A stretch of DNA of 64,000 nt from Bacteroidota bacterium (GCA_028876495.1 JAGWRO010000093.1:62001-126000); one strand, 5' to 3'. Positions 27,662-37,863 are shown, numbered from the stretch's first letter. Notes: generated by a model not told the origin, from the letters alone. Numbers and translations are program-made.

Positions 27662-27669
27662 TATTTTTG
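27662..27669 (+). promoter_or_regulatory. -7 box of the AraC gene
   Basis: TATTTTTG, a full match to TAnnTTTG, 31 bases before the ATG at 27701. No clear -33 TTTG at the usual distance. Confidence 0.35.
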
Positions 27670-27700
27670 TTTTTTTAATCAATTAGATACAAAATAAGCC

Positions 27701-28576
27701 ATGTTAAAAGCCTCTCTTGAAATTATTACGGCTGCAAAAAGAGAATCCTTTGTGATCAAAAAATTTGATAAAAAAGGATTTGACGCGCCTTTTCATTTCC
27801 ATCCTGAGATTGAATTAACGTCTATCACCGAAGGAAAAGGAAAACGCTTTGTGGGAAACAATATGATCGGATTTGAAAAATCGGACCTGGTGCTTATGGG
27901 GCCAAACCTTCCACATTGCTGGAAACTATCCGGTTCTAAAAAAGATAAAGCAGGCTCTATCGTTATCCAGTTTAATTATGATTTTTTAGGCAAAGATTTT
28001 TTTGAATCGCCAGAGATGGGACACATCCATAAATTATTAAAAAGAAGCGAATCAGGAATTGAGTTTTCAGGGAAATTAAAACACGAGGTAAGAGAGCAAT
28101 TGGAATCAGTATTTGCCGAAAAAAATCATTTTAATAAACTGATGATGATGCTGGAAATTTTAAACCGGCTTTCAGTTTCCAGGGAATACGTTTTATTGAA
28201 TAAAAAGAATTCCGTTTCGGAACAAACTGATGATAACCGCGTGCGCATCAATAAAGTTTTTGCCTACATTGTAGAAAATTTTCACGATGAAGTTTTTCTC
28301 AATAAAGCAGCAGCCATTATTGGTATGACGCCAAATGCCTTCTGCAAATTTTTCAGGAAAATGACGAGGAAAACTTTTATGGAAACAGTGATTAATTACC
28401 GCATTAATTTTGCAACCCAACAACTAACCGAAACAGATAAAAGTATTGCCGACATTTGTTTTGAAAGCGGTTTCAGGGATATTTCCCATTTTTACAAAAC
28501 CTTTTCATCACATATGCAAATAAGCCCGCTAAACTATAGAAAACATTTTTTGCAACACACGATGATCCATGAATAA
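27701..28576 (+). CDS. AraC-family transcriptional regulator
   Basis: 291 residues. The N-terminal ~170 residues are a cupin-like sensing domain (FHFHPEIELTSITEGKGKRFVG). The C-terminal AraC domain has both helix-turn-helices (LNKAAAIIGMTPNAFCKFFRKMT and SIADICFESGFRDISHFYKTF, residues ~203-275) and the closing PLNYRK. Such regulators usually sense sugars or small acids. It is divergent from the PhyH-dehydrogenase-esterase group and upstream of a convergent MFS transporter gene. Confidence 0.92.
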   Translation: MLKASLEIITAAKRESFVIKKFDKKGFDAPFHFHPEIELTSITEGKGKRFVGNNMIGFEKSDLVLMGPNLPHCWKLSGSKKDKAGSIVIQFNYDFLGKDFFESPEMGHIHKLLKRSESGIEFSGKLKHEVREQLESVFAEKNHFNKLMMMLEILNRLSVSREYVLLNKKNSVSEQTDDNRVRINKVFAYIVENFHDEVFLNKAAAIIGMTPNAFCKFFRKMTRKTFMETVINYRINFATQQLTETDKSIADICFESGFRDISHFYKTFSSHMQISPLNYRKHFLQHTMIHE

Positions 28577-28618
28577 AACCGGCTAAATGTTTGCAGATTT
28601 ATAGTAAACACACAAATT

Positions 28619-28640
28619 CAGGAGATTCCTGTTTTACTTT
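28619..28640 (+). terminator. Terminator after the AraC gene
   Basis: CAGGA-GAT-TCCTG followed by a T-rich tract (TTTTACTTTTATTTTT); short stem. It lies between convergent genes. Confidence 0.45.
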
Positions 28641-29929
28641 TATTTTTCTTCGATAATTAATTTCGGCTCCGCATGAAGTTGCTTTTTTATTAAAGCAGGA
28701 ACATGTTTGTGTTTAAACAGGATCATAAATAAAATAACCACCACCAGCGCATAAAAAGAAAATGAAATCCATATGCCATGCCAGTCTTTACTCTTGTCAG
28801 CATTGGTAAAAAAACTGTCGATCACAATTCCACTTATAGAACTTCCCAATACGGCACCTACGCCGTTCGTCATCATCATAAAAAGCCCTTGTGCACTGGC
28901 TCTTATCGAAGGATCGCTTTGAGATTCTACAAAAAGAGAACCGGAGATATTGAAAAAGTCAAAGGCCATTCCATACACAATACATGAGAGAATGATCATC
29001 CAAAGACCATCGCCGGGATTACCATACGCAAACAAACCAAAACGAAGAAACCAGGCAAACATACTGATCAGCATTACTTTTTTAATGCCAAATCTTTTGA
29101 GGAAAAATGGGATTGCAAGGATAAAAAGTGTTTCAGAAACCTGGGAAATGCTCATAATGATCGCAGGGTATTTTACGGCAAGTAAATCCTTGTACTCAGG
29201 TATATTTTTAAAATCATGAAGGAAGGTATCTCCATAAGCATTCGTCAATTGTAACGCAGCGCCCAGCAACATAGCAAACAGGAAAAACACAGCCATCTTC
29301 CTGCTCTTAAACAAGGCGAATGAATTTAAGCCCAAAGCATCCACCAAAGATTTTTTTTCACGACTTTGCAGCAATGGCGGGCATTTTGGCAAAGTAAAAG
29401 CGTACAACCCAAGTAGCAACGAAGCTGCCGACGCCACATAAAATTGCTGAGAAGTGGTTTCTATCTGCAATAAACTTACCACCCAAAGCGCAACAATAAA
29501 ACCGATAGTTCCCCAAACTCTTATTGGCGGATAATACGTTACCACATCTTTATCGGCTCTTTTTAAAGCTGAATAGGCAACTGCAATAGACAAGGAAATG
29601 GTGGGCATATAAAACATCATGTTCAACAACATTACCCAGAACATGGTGAGAGGATCATTGATCAGTGGAATAGTAAAAAGGACGATCGCGCCGCAGATTT
29701 GAAAAATGCCGTATAATTTTTCGGCGTTTACCCATCTATCAGCGATAATACCTGCAATGGAAGGCATAAATAAGGAGGCGATACCCATTGTTGAAAAAAT
29801 AGCGCCAAACTCAGTGCCAGACCAATGTTTTGTTTGGAACCAGTAAGCGCCAATAGTGATGAGCCATGAACCCCAAATAAAGAATTGTAAAAAATTCATT
29901 ACAATAAGCCTCAACTTAATATTGTTCAT
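28640..29929 (-). CDS. MFS transporter, nucleoside:H+ symporter (NHS) type
   Basis: 429 residues with twelve membrane helices. The opening LRLIVMNFLQFFIWGSWLIT and the SIAGIIADRWVNAEKLYGIFQ loop after helix 2 are characteristic of the NupG-like nucleoside/sugar symporter family. A second-half motif (KKVMLISMFAWFLRFGLFAYG) supports it. It imports a nucleoside or sugar-like solute across the inner membrane. It is a single gene convergent with araC-type regulator gene 27701. Confidence 0.85.
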   Translation of the reverse strand: MNNIKLRLIVMNFLQFFIWGSWLITIGAYWFQTKHWSGTEFGAIFSTMGIASLFMPSIAGIIADRWVNAEKLYGIFQICGAIVLFTIPLINDPLTMFWVMLLNMMFYMPTISLSIAVAYSALKRADKDVVTYYPPIRVWGTIGFIVALWVVSLLQIETTSQQFYVASAASLLLGLYAFTLPKCPPLLQSREKKSLVDALGLNSFALFKSRKMAVFFLFAMLLGAALQLTNAYGDTFLHDFKNIPEYKDLLAVKYPAIIMSISQVSETLFILAIPFFLKRFGIKKVMLISMFAWFLRFGLFAYGNPGDGLWMIILSCIVYGMAFDFFNISGSLFVESQSDPSIRASAQGLFMMMTNGVGAVLGSSISGIVIDSFFTNADKSKDWHGIWISFSFYALVVVILFMILFKHKHVPALIKKQLHAEPKLIIEEK

Positions 29930-30138
29930 CTATTTTTATTTTAAAGAATCAGAATTAAAAAGCATAGCGGAGCAAATAAAAATCAAATCTATCATTTTTT
30001 AAAATGGGCATAAATCTAAATTATTTGAAAGATAAATGAATTAATAATTCTATTGCACCAGGTTTTGATTTCAACATAAAATCCTACTTTGCATACTTAA
30101 AATTTTCTGCCATTTTCATCCTTAACTAATCAAAATCT

Positions 30139-33100
30139 TTGCGTGTGTTGAAAAAAATTCTTTTAGTAACCTTTGGAATATTTGCATTTATTTTCAACAG
30201 TTTTTCACAAAAAAAGAAAAATCCGCAGCAGTTTGCAAGTCCCGGAAAACAAATTGTAAGATGTGCTACTGATCAGAGGGTGCAGATGTTGTTCAAAGCA
30301 TTTCCTGAGAAAAAAATATTGGCCGAACGGCTTACTGCAATGTCACCCAATAATGCTTTGCGCGCACCAAAAAGGATGCAGAGCATCGTTTACCTTCCGG
30401 TTGTATTTCATATCGTGCTTGACAATCCTTATTCAATAACTGATGCTGTGGTACAATCGCAGATTGATGCAATGAACAGGGATTTTTCAGGATTGAACCC
30501 TGATACCACCAATATTCCCGCTGCATTTGAAGCCGTGAGAGGACATTCTTTTATCCGTTTTGTTTTGGCAAAAAGAACACCGTCCGGTGAACTAACAAAT
30601 GGCATAGACAGGGTTGCAAGTACCACAACTGCCAATCCGAACAATATTGTAGATTCAATAAAGAGAACTTCATTAGGCGGAGCCGACGCCTGGGACCCAA
30701 ACTCTTATATCAATATTTGGGTGGGTAAGATTTCTGACGGAGGAGGTACTTTGGGATATACGCAAATTCCCGGAAGCGGAAGCCCGGCAGATGATGGCGT
30801 ATTTTGTAATGTTTTAGGATTTGGCGTCAGTTCGTGCAATGTGCCCGCTTATAATAAAGGTCGAACTGTTGTTCATGAATTAGGGCATTATTTTGGGATC
30901 AACCATATTTGGGGCGATGATGAAACTTCCTCTAATACCTGCAGCGGCGATGATTTCAGGGCATTAACGGCAGACGGATCTTCTTACACGCTGCCGGCAA
31001 GTTTGTACAACCCTCCCGGCAAGGGAAATACCGCGCAGGATATTGGAGATACGCCCAACCAAAGTGTGGCAACTACTAATTGCCCTTCCACAATTACTTC
31101 TGATTCCTGCACTTCCACACCTCCCGGAAAAATGTACGAAGATTATATGGATTACACGGAAGATGATTGCTATAGTATGTTTACCAAAAAACAAGTAGAA
31201 AGAATGGAATACGTTCTTAATACTTATAGAACTTCACTGTTGTCTTCACAAGGCGCTACGATACCTTCAAATCCTGTAACAAGAGATGCTTCACCTGTTG
31301 AATCAATTAACCCAGGCGGCTTTGAAACTTCCGGATGCAACTCAATTTATTATCCAACCACCTTAAGTTGCCCTGGAAATTTTGTACCTAAGGTGTTGAT
31401 AAAAAATAATGGCCTAAATACGATCACTTCAATAACTGTAGGATATGTGATCAACAATGGAACTGCCGTTACCGTTTCGATTAATACTAACCTCGCTACG
31501 GGTGCTACCCAAATGGTTACTTTCCCTGCCACAACCGTTGGCAACGGTAATAATGTGTTTAAATTTTTTACTAAAAATGTAAATGGAAATGGAACCGACC
31601 AGGTGCCTGCAAATGATACTTTAACTGCAACTCTTTCTGTTCCTAACCCGGTTGCTTTACCCATTACCGAAGGTTTTGAAAACAGTACTTTTCCTCCTAC
31701 CGGTTGGTCAATTATCAACCCGGGCAATGATGTAACCTGGCAAAGAGCTAATGTCGGATATAATAGCGCTCATTCTATGTTCATTGATAATTACACCAGT
31801 AATTCTGTAGGAGAAGTAGATGAAATAAAAACGCCGAAAATTAATCTGTCCACTACTGATCCTGTTGTAATAACCTTTGACCTGGCGCATAAAAATTATC
31901 CGGATCCCGGCTATAATGATAGTTTGCAGGTTTTGGTTTCTACTGATTGCGGGGCTACTTATACCACTTATTTTAATAAAGCAGGCGCTGCACTTGCCAC
32001 TGCCGGTTCTTCCAGCAATGCTTATACAAACCCGGTAACATCTGATTGGAAAAATCAAAAAATTGTGGTCAACGGTCCTTCACTATCTTCAGGCAGCATT
32101 ATAGTGATCTTTAAAAACACCAGCGATTACGGAAATAATATTTTTATCGACAACATCAATATTAAGCAGGAAACATCAAGGGATATTACAGTTACCGCAG
32201 TAAATCCTCCCTCACCTACAGAATGTACAGACCCCGTTATCCCTATAGCTACAGTGAAAAATGTAGGGTATTCTACCATCACCGGATTTAATGTCTCTTA
32301 TTCAATTGATAATGGAGCCATCGCCCAGACGACGATTTCAGGGATTTCACTTCTAGCTGATTCTTCCATTCAGATTCCTCTAAATATTTTTACGCCAAAT
32401 GAGGGGCAGCACACAATTACTGTATTTACCTCCTCTCCCGTTTCCTCGTCAGGTACGGGAGATCAATCTCCTTTAAATGATACGCTTCAAAAATCTTTTG
32501 ATGTACTTGGAAAAGTAAATCTGCCGGTTTCAGAAGGTTTTGAGAATTCATCTTTCCCCCCTTCGGGCTGGGCGGTTGAAAATCCCGATGGAGGAATTAC
32601 ATGGCAAAGAACTACAGCGGCTGCTAAATCAGGATCGGCATCCATGTTTATAAATAATTACAATTCAAACTCCATCGGAACTACAGATAAATTTGTTTCA
32701 TCGGTAATTACGGGCACTTCAGCTTTTGATTCAATTTATGTTTCGTTTGATTATGCATACAATGCCGGTAATTCTTCTTCCTTGTCTGATACACTCGAGT
32801 TGCAGGTTACAACAGATTGCGGAAAGACATTTACAACTGTTTGGGAAAAATATGGAACTGATCTGCAAACGGTAACCGGTTTTTCTCCCGCGTTTGTTCC
32901 ATTGTCAAATGCCTGGAAAAATGTAAGTCTTAATTTGTTCAGTTATGTGGGCTCAAATGACTTCCAGGCTTATTTTGTTTTCAAAGGTAACCATCAGAAT
33001 AATCTATATATGGATAACATCAACCTCTATGGAATTACGGTTCCTGCAAGGTTAAAGCGGCAGGGATATTTAATTTATCCCAATCCTTTCCATCAACAAT

Positions 33101-33306
33101 TTATTATCAGGAATTACGAGGTTCCGGTTACTTTAAAATCGGCATATATTTTTAATTCGGTAGGCCAGTTGGTTTGGTCAAAAGATTATAATGGCAAAGC
33201 GTACACGCTTATGAATGTTGATTTTAGCGGACCGCCTCCCGGCGTTTATATTTTAAAACTCGAATACACTGATAAAACCGTAGTACAGAAGATTGTTAAA
33301 AAATAG
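30139..33306 (+). CDS. Secreted M43-family metalloprotease with T9SS C-terminal signal
   Basis: 1055 residues from TTG 30139; GTG at 30145 or TTG at 30148 would give a more usual signal peptide beginning (M)KKILLVTFG. After the signal comes a pregnancy-associated-plasma-protein-type catalytic domain with the zinc motif HELGHYFGINH (~251) and the M43 met-turn segment DYMDYTEDDC (~338). The rest holds two CARDB-like units (LIKNNGLNTITS; ATVKNVGYSTITG) alternating with two MAM-like units that both open EGFENS.FPP.GW. The last ~75 residues form a type A T9SS sorting domain (YPNPF...PPGVYILKLEY...VQKIVKK). It should be secreted or surface-attached and degrade protein. Confidence 0.92.
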   Translation: MRVLKKILLVTFGIFAFIFNSFSQKKKNPQQFASPGKQIVRCATDQRVQMLFKAFPEKKILAERLTAMSPNNALRAPKRMQSIVYLPVVFHIVLDNPYSITDAVVQSQIDAMNRDFSGLNPDTTNIPAAFEAVRGHSFIRFVLAKRTPSGELTNGIDRVASTTTANPNNIVDSIKRTSLGGADAWDPNSYINIWVGKISDGGGTLGYTQIPGSGSPADDGVFCNVLGFGVSSCNVPAYNKGRTVVHELGHYFGINHIWGDDETSSNTCSGDDFRALTADGSSYTLPASLYNPPGKGNTAQDIGDTPNQSVATTNCPSTITSDSCTSTPPGKMYEDYMDYTEDDCYSMFTKKQVERMEYVLNTYRTSLLSSQGATIPSNPVTRDASPVESINPGGFETSGCNSIYYPTTLSCPGNFVPKVLIKNNGLNTITSITVGYVINNGTAVTVSINTNLATGATQMVTFPATTVGNGNNVFKFFTKNVNGNGTDQVPANDTLTATLSVPNPVALPITEGFENSTFPPTGWSIINPGNDVTWQRANVGYNSAHSMFIDNYTSNSVGEVDEIKTPKINLSTTDPVVITFDLAHKNYPDPGYNDSLQVLVSTDCGATYTTYFNKAGAALATAGSSSNAYTNPVTSDWKNQKIVVNGPSLSSGSIIVIFKNTSDYGNNIFIDNINIKQETSRDITVTAVNPPSPTECTDPVIPIATVKNVGYSTITGFNVSYSIDNGAIAQTTISGISLLADSSIQIPLNIFTPNEGQHTITVFTSSPVSSSGTGDQSPLNDTLQKSFDVLGKVNLPVSEGFENSSFPPSGWAVENPDGGITWQRTTAAAKSGSASMFINNYNSNSIGTTDKFVSSVITGTSAFDSIYVSFDYAYNAGNSSSLSDTLELQVTTDCGKTFTTVWEKYGTDLQTVTGFSPAFVPLSNAWKNVSLNLFSYVGSNDFQAYFVFKGNHQNNLYMDNINLYGITVPARLKRQGYLIYPNPFHQQFIIRNYEVPVTLKSAYIFNSVGQLVWSKDYNGKAYTLMNVDFSGPPPGVYILKLEYTDKTVVQKIVKK

Positions 33307-33407
33307 ATAGTCTGCCGGTGAAGAGAAAATAAAAATCCGGGTTATTGGTTGGTTTACTGTCTGTAGTTGATTCTTATCATAATTATAAAATCTAAATTCA
33401 TTATTTG

Positions 33408-33415
33408 TAATTTTG
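33408..33415 (+). promoter_or_regulatory. -7 box directly before mqnE
   Basis: TAATTTTG, a full TAnnTTTG match, four bases before the ATG at 33420. Transcription should begin at about the A of the ATG, so a leaderless mRNA is likely. Confidence 0.45.
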
Positions 33416-33419
33416 CCTG

Positions 33420-34601
33420 ATGGAAAACATAAATAGAGAAGAAGAATTATCAGGATTGATTAATGCTTTACCACAAGGAAGATCATTCAGTAAAATAGCT
33501 GAAAAAGTAGTAGCAGATGAAAGGATAACAGATGAAGAAGGATTGTTCCTTTTTGAAAAAGCAAGCCTCGGCGTAAGTGCCACCTTAGCCAATTATATCA
33601 GGGAAAAAAAATACGGCGATAAAACGTATTTCAACAGAAATTTTCATATTGAGCCGACTAATGTTTGTGTTTTTGCCTGCAAATTTTGCTCATACTCCCG
33701 ATTATATGCACATCGTGATGAAGGATGGGTGCTGAGCAAAGAAGATATGATGAATATCGTTAAAAGTTACGATGGAAAACCAGTGACAGAAGTTCATATT
33801 GTAGGCGGTGTTCATCCAAAAATGGATCTTGATTTCTTTTGTGATTTTATTTCTGAAATTAAAGCACACAGGCCCGATCTGCATATAAAAGGTTTCACGG
33901 CAGTCGAACTTGATTATATGTTCAGGAAGGCTAAGCTTTCAGTAACGGAAGGCATGAAGAGATTGAATGAAGCAGGCCTGCAATCAATGCCCGGCGGCGG
34001 TGCTGAAATATTTGATGCAGAAATCCGGAAGCAAATCTGCCATGATAAAGTAGATGCAGAAGGTTGGTTAAAAATTCATGAGGAAGCGCATTTGCTCGGA
34101 ATGCATACCAATGCTACCATGCTTTACGGGCACATTGAAAATTACAGCCATCGTATTGACCACATGAGCAGGTTAAGAAATTTACAAGATAAAACAGGGG
34201 GATTCAACACATTCATTCCATTAAAATTCCGTAATCAGAATAACGACATGAGCAATGTGCCAGAATCTTCCATTATAGAAGATATGAAAATGTATGCAAT
34301 TGCACGGATCTATATGGACAATTTCCCTCATTTAAAAGCCTACTGGCCAATGCTGGGAAGACAAAATGCGCAACTTTCTTTATCTTTCGGCGTAGATGAT
34401 ATTGACGGCACGATTGATGATTCTACAAAAATTTATTCAATGGCCGGAAGTGAAGAACAGAACCCGGCAATGACTACTGAAGAATTGGTAACACTGATCT
34501 CCCAGGCAGGCCGTGTAGCGGTTGAAAGAGATACATTATACAATGAAATAAAAAGCTTTGCATCCAAAAATGATGCAGAATTTGATGTTATGCTTAATTA
34601 A
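33420..34601 (+). CDS. mqnE: Aminofutalosine synthase, radical SAM
   Basis: 393 residues. The radical SAM cluster motif is CVFACKFCSYS (residues ~82-92); MPGGGAEIF near 194 and the C-terminal VAVERDTLYNEI are hallmarks of MqnE. It adds a radical from SAM to the enolpyruvyl benzoate precursor to form aminofutalosine, the committed step of the futalosine route to menaquinone, in the cytoplasm. No other mqn gene is adjacent. The distinction from MqnC rests on the CKFCSY motif and PGGGAE, and is fairly firm. Confidence 0.88.
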   Translation: MENINREEELSGLINALPQGRSFSKIAEKVVADERITDEEGLFLFEKASLGVSATLANYIREKKYGDKTYFNRNFHIEPTNVCVFACKFCSYSRLYAHRDEGWVLSKEDMMNIVKSYDGKPVTEVHIVGGVHPKMDLDFFCDFISEIKAHRPDLHIKGFTAVELDYMFRKAKLSVTEGMKRLNEAGLQSMPGGGAEIFDAEIRKQICHDKVDAEGWLKIHEEAHLLGMHTNATMLYGHIENYSHRIDHMSRLRNLQDKTGGFNTFIPLKFRNQNNDMSNVPESSIIEDMKMYAIARIYMDNFPHLKAYWPMLGRQNAQLSLSFGVDDIDGTIDDSTKIYSMAGSEEQNPAMTTEELVTLISQAGRVAVERDTLYNEIKSFASKNDAEFDVMLN

Positions 34602-34641
34602 TATCTGCAGCTATACTTAATCAAATCAGCAATAGTTACCA

Positions 34642-35430
34642 ATGAGAAAAAATATTTTAAGAACGGTGCTTTTATTTTTGTCTCCTCTTTTGTTTTCTCT
34701 TTTTGCAACCACCGTTCATGCACAGGACAATTATGAGATACAGGTATATGGATCAGATCTTGTTGAGCCCAAAACCACCATGCTTGAACTTCACAGCAAT
34801 TTTACTTTTGATGGTTCAAAAGAGAAAATCAAAGGGGTTTTACCCACCAACCATGTTTTTCATGAAACAGTCGAGATTACTCATGGTTTTAATAAATGGC
34901 TTGAGGTAGGCTTTTATTTTTTCAACTCAATAGGCAGCGATGGTCGCACCGATTATGTAGGCAGCCACATTCGCCCCAGGATTGCAATTCCTAAAAGCTA
35001 TGATTTGCCTGTAGGATTAAGCCTTTCAACAGAAGTAGGTTTTCAAAATAGCGAGTTTAGTGAAGATACATGGTCAATAGAAATAAGGCCGATCATTGAC
35101 AAGCAATGGAACAAACTGTATTTGTGTTTCAATCCTACTTTTGACAGAGCTTTAAAAGGATTAAATACCGGTGAAGGTTTTGTTTTTTCTCCCAATTTCA
35201 AAGCAAGTTATGCGGTTACCAAAGCTTTTGATCCTGGTTTTGAATATTACGGATCTATTGGGCCGCTTAATAACATTTATAAATGGGACGAGCAGCAACA
35301 GCAGTTATTTTTGGCAGTCGATTTAAATGTATCTCCCAAATGGGAATTCAATGCCGGTTATGGATTCGGATTCACTTCGGGTACTGATAAAAATATTTTC
35401 AAGGTGATTGTGGGAAGAAGGTTCAAATAA
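34642..35430 (+). CDS. Secreted beta-barrel-like protein of unknown function
   Basis: 262 residues with a clear Sec signal (residues 1-27, ending TTVHAQ). The mature part consists of alternating amphipathic strands rich in aromatic residues (FNKWLEVGFYFFNSIG, PVGLSLSTEVGFQ, KWEFNAGYGFGFTSG) and ends VGRRFK, suggesting a small outer-membrane barrel. I recognise no named family. It follows mqnE by 40 bases on the same strand, which may be accidental. Confidence 0.7.
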   Translation: MRKNILRTVLLFLSPLLFSLFATTVHAQDNYEIQVYGSDLVEPKTTMLELHSNFTFDGSKEKIKGVLPTNHVFHETVEITHGFNKWLEVGFYFFNSIGSDGRTDYVGSHIRPRIAIPKSYDLPVGLSLSTEVGFQNSEFSEDTWSIEIRPIIDKQWNKLYLCFNPTFDRALKGLNTGEGFVFSPNFKASYAVTKAFDPGFEYYGSIGPLNNIYKWDEQQQQLFLAVDLNVSPKWEFNAGYGFGFTSGTDKNIFKVIVGRRFK

Positions 35431-35518
35431 ACTGTCCTTCCGCTTAACCCTTTTTATAAATAACACTATTACAACGTCTCCAATACTCTTTAACAGCACA
35501 AATCTGCCTTTATTTTTG

Positions 35519-35526
35519 TAATTTTG
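35519..35526 (+). promoter_or_regulatory. -7 box of the ABC-F gene
   Basis: TAATTTTG followed by C, a full TAnnTTTGC match, 64 bases before the ATG at 35591. No evident -33 box. Confidence 0.4.
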
Positions 35527-35590
35527 CACGCTTTAAAATAACAGTAATTTCTTTGTTTACTGTTTTTATCTTTTATTTTTTATTTAAACT

Positions 35591-37531
35591 ATGTTATTAG
35601 GTTTACAGAATCTCACCTTCGAATTCGGTGCAAGAGTGATCGTTAAAGATGCAACGTGGCACATTCAGCCAAATGAAAGGATCGGTCTTATCGGTTATAA
35701 CGGAACAGGAAAATCCACCTTATTAAAGGTTTTAACCAATCAATATCTTCCCTCCGCAGGCACTGTTGAAAAGGGAAAAGAAACCACGATCGGATTTCTT
35801 CACCAGGACCTTTTAAGTTTTGACACTGAAGATTCTATTTTGCAGGTAGCCTTAAGTGCTTTTGAAAGGGTGCAGGAATTAGAAAAAGAAATCGAAAAAA
35901 TTGGGCATGAACTTGAAAAGACTTCAGATGAATCATTGGCCCATTTATATGGTGACAAATTGCACGAACTTGAAGTTTTGGGCGGATATGACATCCATCA
36001 TAAAACCGAAGAAATTTTACAAGGGCTTGGTTTTGCCAACGCCGACCTGCAAAGGCCTTACAAAGAATTTAGTGGGGGCTGGAGAATGAGGGTTTTGCTT
36101 GCAAAAATGATCCTGATGAACCCTGATGTATTGTTGTTGGATGAGCCTACCAACCATCTTGATTTGCCTTCGATTGAATGGCTCGAAAAATATTTACAAC
36201 ATTATAAAGGTTCAGTAGTAATTGTTTCGCATGACCGCTATTTCCTGGACAGGATGGTTAACAAAATCGTCGAACTCTATCAACAGGAATTGCATTTTTA
36301 CAGTGGCAATTATTCTTATTATTTACAAGAAAAAGAACAGCGCATTGAACTTCAAAAAAGGGCTTATGAAAACCAACAGGATTATATTCGTCAACAGGAA
36401 AAGTTCGTAGAACGCTTTAAAGCCAAGGCTTCTAAAGCCGCACAGGCTCAAAGTATCATGAAAAGGTTGGATAAAATTGACCGGATCGAAAATACAGAAT
36501 TAGAAAGGCCTGACATGCGCATCAATTTTACCATCGGACATCAACCCGGTAGAATTCTAAGCACTTTAAAACATGCGAGCAAAAGTTTTGGTAAGGTAAA
36601 AATTGTAGAAAACACAGGTGCTGAGATCAATCGTGGAGATAAAATCGGATTAATAGGAGCCAATGGAAAAGGTAAATCAACCTTGCTTAGAATGGTGGCC
36701 GGAGTTGAACCTTTCGACGGGGAAAGAATAGAAGGCCACAATGTAAAAGATGCCTTTTATGCGCAGCACCAATTAGAAGCTCTGAACCTCGAACACACCG
36801 TGCTGGAAGAAATGAATTACTCCGGAAGTGGCAAAACAGAACTGGAATTAAGGAGCCTGTTAGGTTGTTTCCTGTTCAGCGGGGATGATGTGGACAAGAA
36901 AATAAAAGTGTTGAGTGGTGGTGAAAAAGCACGTGTGGCGCTTGCAAAAACCATTGTGAGTAAAGCCAATTTTTTGTTACTGGATGAACCTACGAATCAC
37001 CTGGACATGCACTCTGTTGACCTGCTTATTGAGGCGCTGAACAAGTATGAAGGAAGTTATATCCTGGTGAGCCACGACCGTTATTTTGTAAATAAAACCG
37101 CGAATAAGATTTGGGAAATTGACGATTATAAAATCAAAGAATTTGTAGGTACTTATGATGAGTGGGAACGTTGGAAACAGGAAAGAAAAAGTGCTGAGAA
37201 AAATGGGGCTGAGAAAAAAGAGACAGAAAAGAAACCTGCACCTGCAGAAAAGAAGAACAATAACCAGTCTACTGAAAGCCGCGAACAGCAAAAAGAATTA
37301 CAAAAAGTAAAAAGACTATTCCAGCAATTGGAAGAAAAGATTATAAAAAATACTAAAGAAAAAAAGCAATTGGAAGCCAACCTTTCTCTTCCCGAAATCT
37401 ACTCTGATAAAGATAAGTTTGTTGAAGCGGAAAAAAGGTATAAGCAAAAATTGCAGGAACTTGATGACAACAATGCTGAATATGAAACACTCTTTGATAA
37501 GATGATGATGATGGAAAGTCAAATAAGTTGA
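35591..37531 (+). CDS. ABC-F family ATPase (Uup/EttA-like)
   Basis: 646 residues with two ABC domains and no membrane segment. Walker A motifs are GYNGTGKSTLL (~36) and GANGKGKSTLL (~356). Signatures are FSGGWRMRVLLAKMI (~160) and LSGGEKARVALAKTI (~440), each followed by DEPTNHLD. The linker between domains is helical, and residues ~535-640 are a Lys/Glu-rich coiled coil (the Uup-type C-terminal domain). ABC-F proteins act on ribosomes or, for Uup, bind DNA/replication intermediates; the coiled-coil tail favours a Uup-like member. Confidence 0.92.
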   Translation: MLLGLQNLTFEFGARVIVKDATWHIQPNERIGLIGYNGTGKSTLLKVLTNQYLPSAGTVEKGKETTIGFLHQDLLSFDTEDSILQVALSAFERVQELEKEIEKIGHELEKTSDESLAHLYGDKLHELEVLGGYDIHHKTEEILQGLGFANADLQRPYKEFSGGWRMRVLLAKMILMNPDVLLLDEPTNHLDLPSIEWLEKYLQHYKGSVVIVSHDRYFLDRMVNKIVELYQQELHFYSGNYSYYLQEKEQRIELQKRAYENQQDYIRQQEKFVERFKAKASKAAQAQSIMKRLDKIDRIENTELERPDMRINFTIGHQPGRILSTLKHASKSFGKVKIVENTGAEINRGDKIGLIGANGKGKSTLLRMVAGVEPFDGERIEGHNVKDAFYAQHQLEALNLEHTVLEEMNYSGSGKTELELRSLLGCFLFSGDDVDKKIKVLSGGEKARVALAKTIVSKANFLLLDEPTNHLDMHSVDLLIEALNKYEGSYILVSHDRYFVNKTANKIWEIDDYKIKEFVGTYDEWERWKQERKSAEKNGAEKKETEKKPAPAEKKNNNQSTESREQQKELQKVKRLFQQLEEKIIKNTKEKKQLEANLSLPEIYSDKDKFVEAEKRYKQKLQELDDNNAEYETLFDKMMMMESQIS

Positions 37532-37629
37532 AATTAAACAGGAAAATCTTTAGTTCAAAAGCCTTGAAATACAAACCTGTTTATTTTAATACTTTAAATA
37601 ATTTATTTTTCTTTCACGAAAAATAAAAC

Positions 37630-37659
37630 TTGTATAAGCCAGATATTTTTATAACTTTG
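37630..37659 (+). promoter_or_regulatory. Promoter of the 35-residue membrane peptide gene
   Basis: TTG at 37630-37632 and TAACTTTG at 37652-37659 (full TAnnTTTG match) with 19 bases between. Transcription would begin near 37666, giving a leader of about 90 bases before the ATG at 37756. Confidence 0.6.
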
Positions 37660-37755
37660 TACTAGTCCCTCTCCTCGAAAAACTGATCTTATAGTTAGGT
37701 TTTTTTCCAATTCTCCTTTCAAAACACAATTTTTTTTAACTTAAAATTGAAGATT

Positions 37756-37863
37756 ATGAAAAAAATTAACTCTGTAGAATTGCACGATACCTTCGTTGCC
37801 ATTGGGATTATTTTATTATTTCTTGGAATAATGGCTGCTATTGCCTTATTAACAGGAATGTAA
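37756..37863 (+). CDS. Small single-helix membrane protein, 35 residues
   Basis: The peptide starts MKKINSVELHDTFVAIG and continues with one hydrophobic helix of about 22 residues (roughly 13-34), ending LLTGM. It has an A-rich/GA leader (TTGAAGATT) before the ATG, a full promoter upstream and a strong terminator downstream, so it is a complete transcription unit. I recognise no family. Size and design resemble small accessory subunits of membrane complexes (CydX-, CcoQ- or KdpF-like) or single-helix regulators. Its N-terminus (LHDTF) faintly recalls the HDTYxVV helix of oxidase subunit I, probably by chance. Confidence 0.65.
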   Translation: MKKINSVELHDTFVAIGIILLFLGIMAAIALLTGM

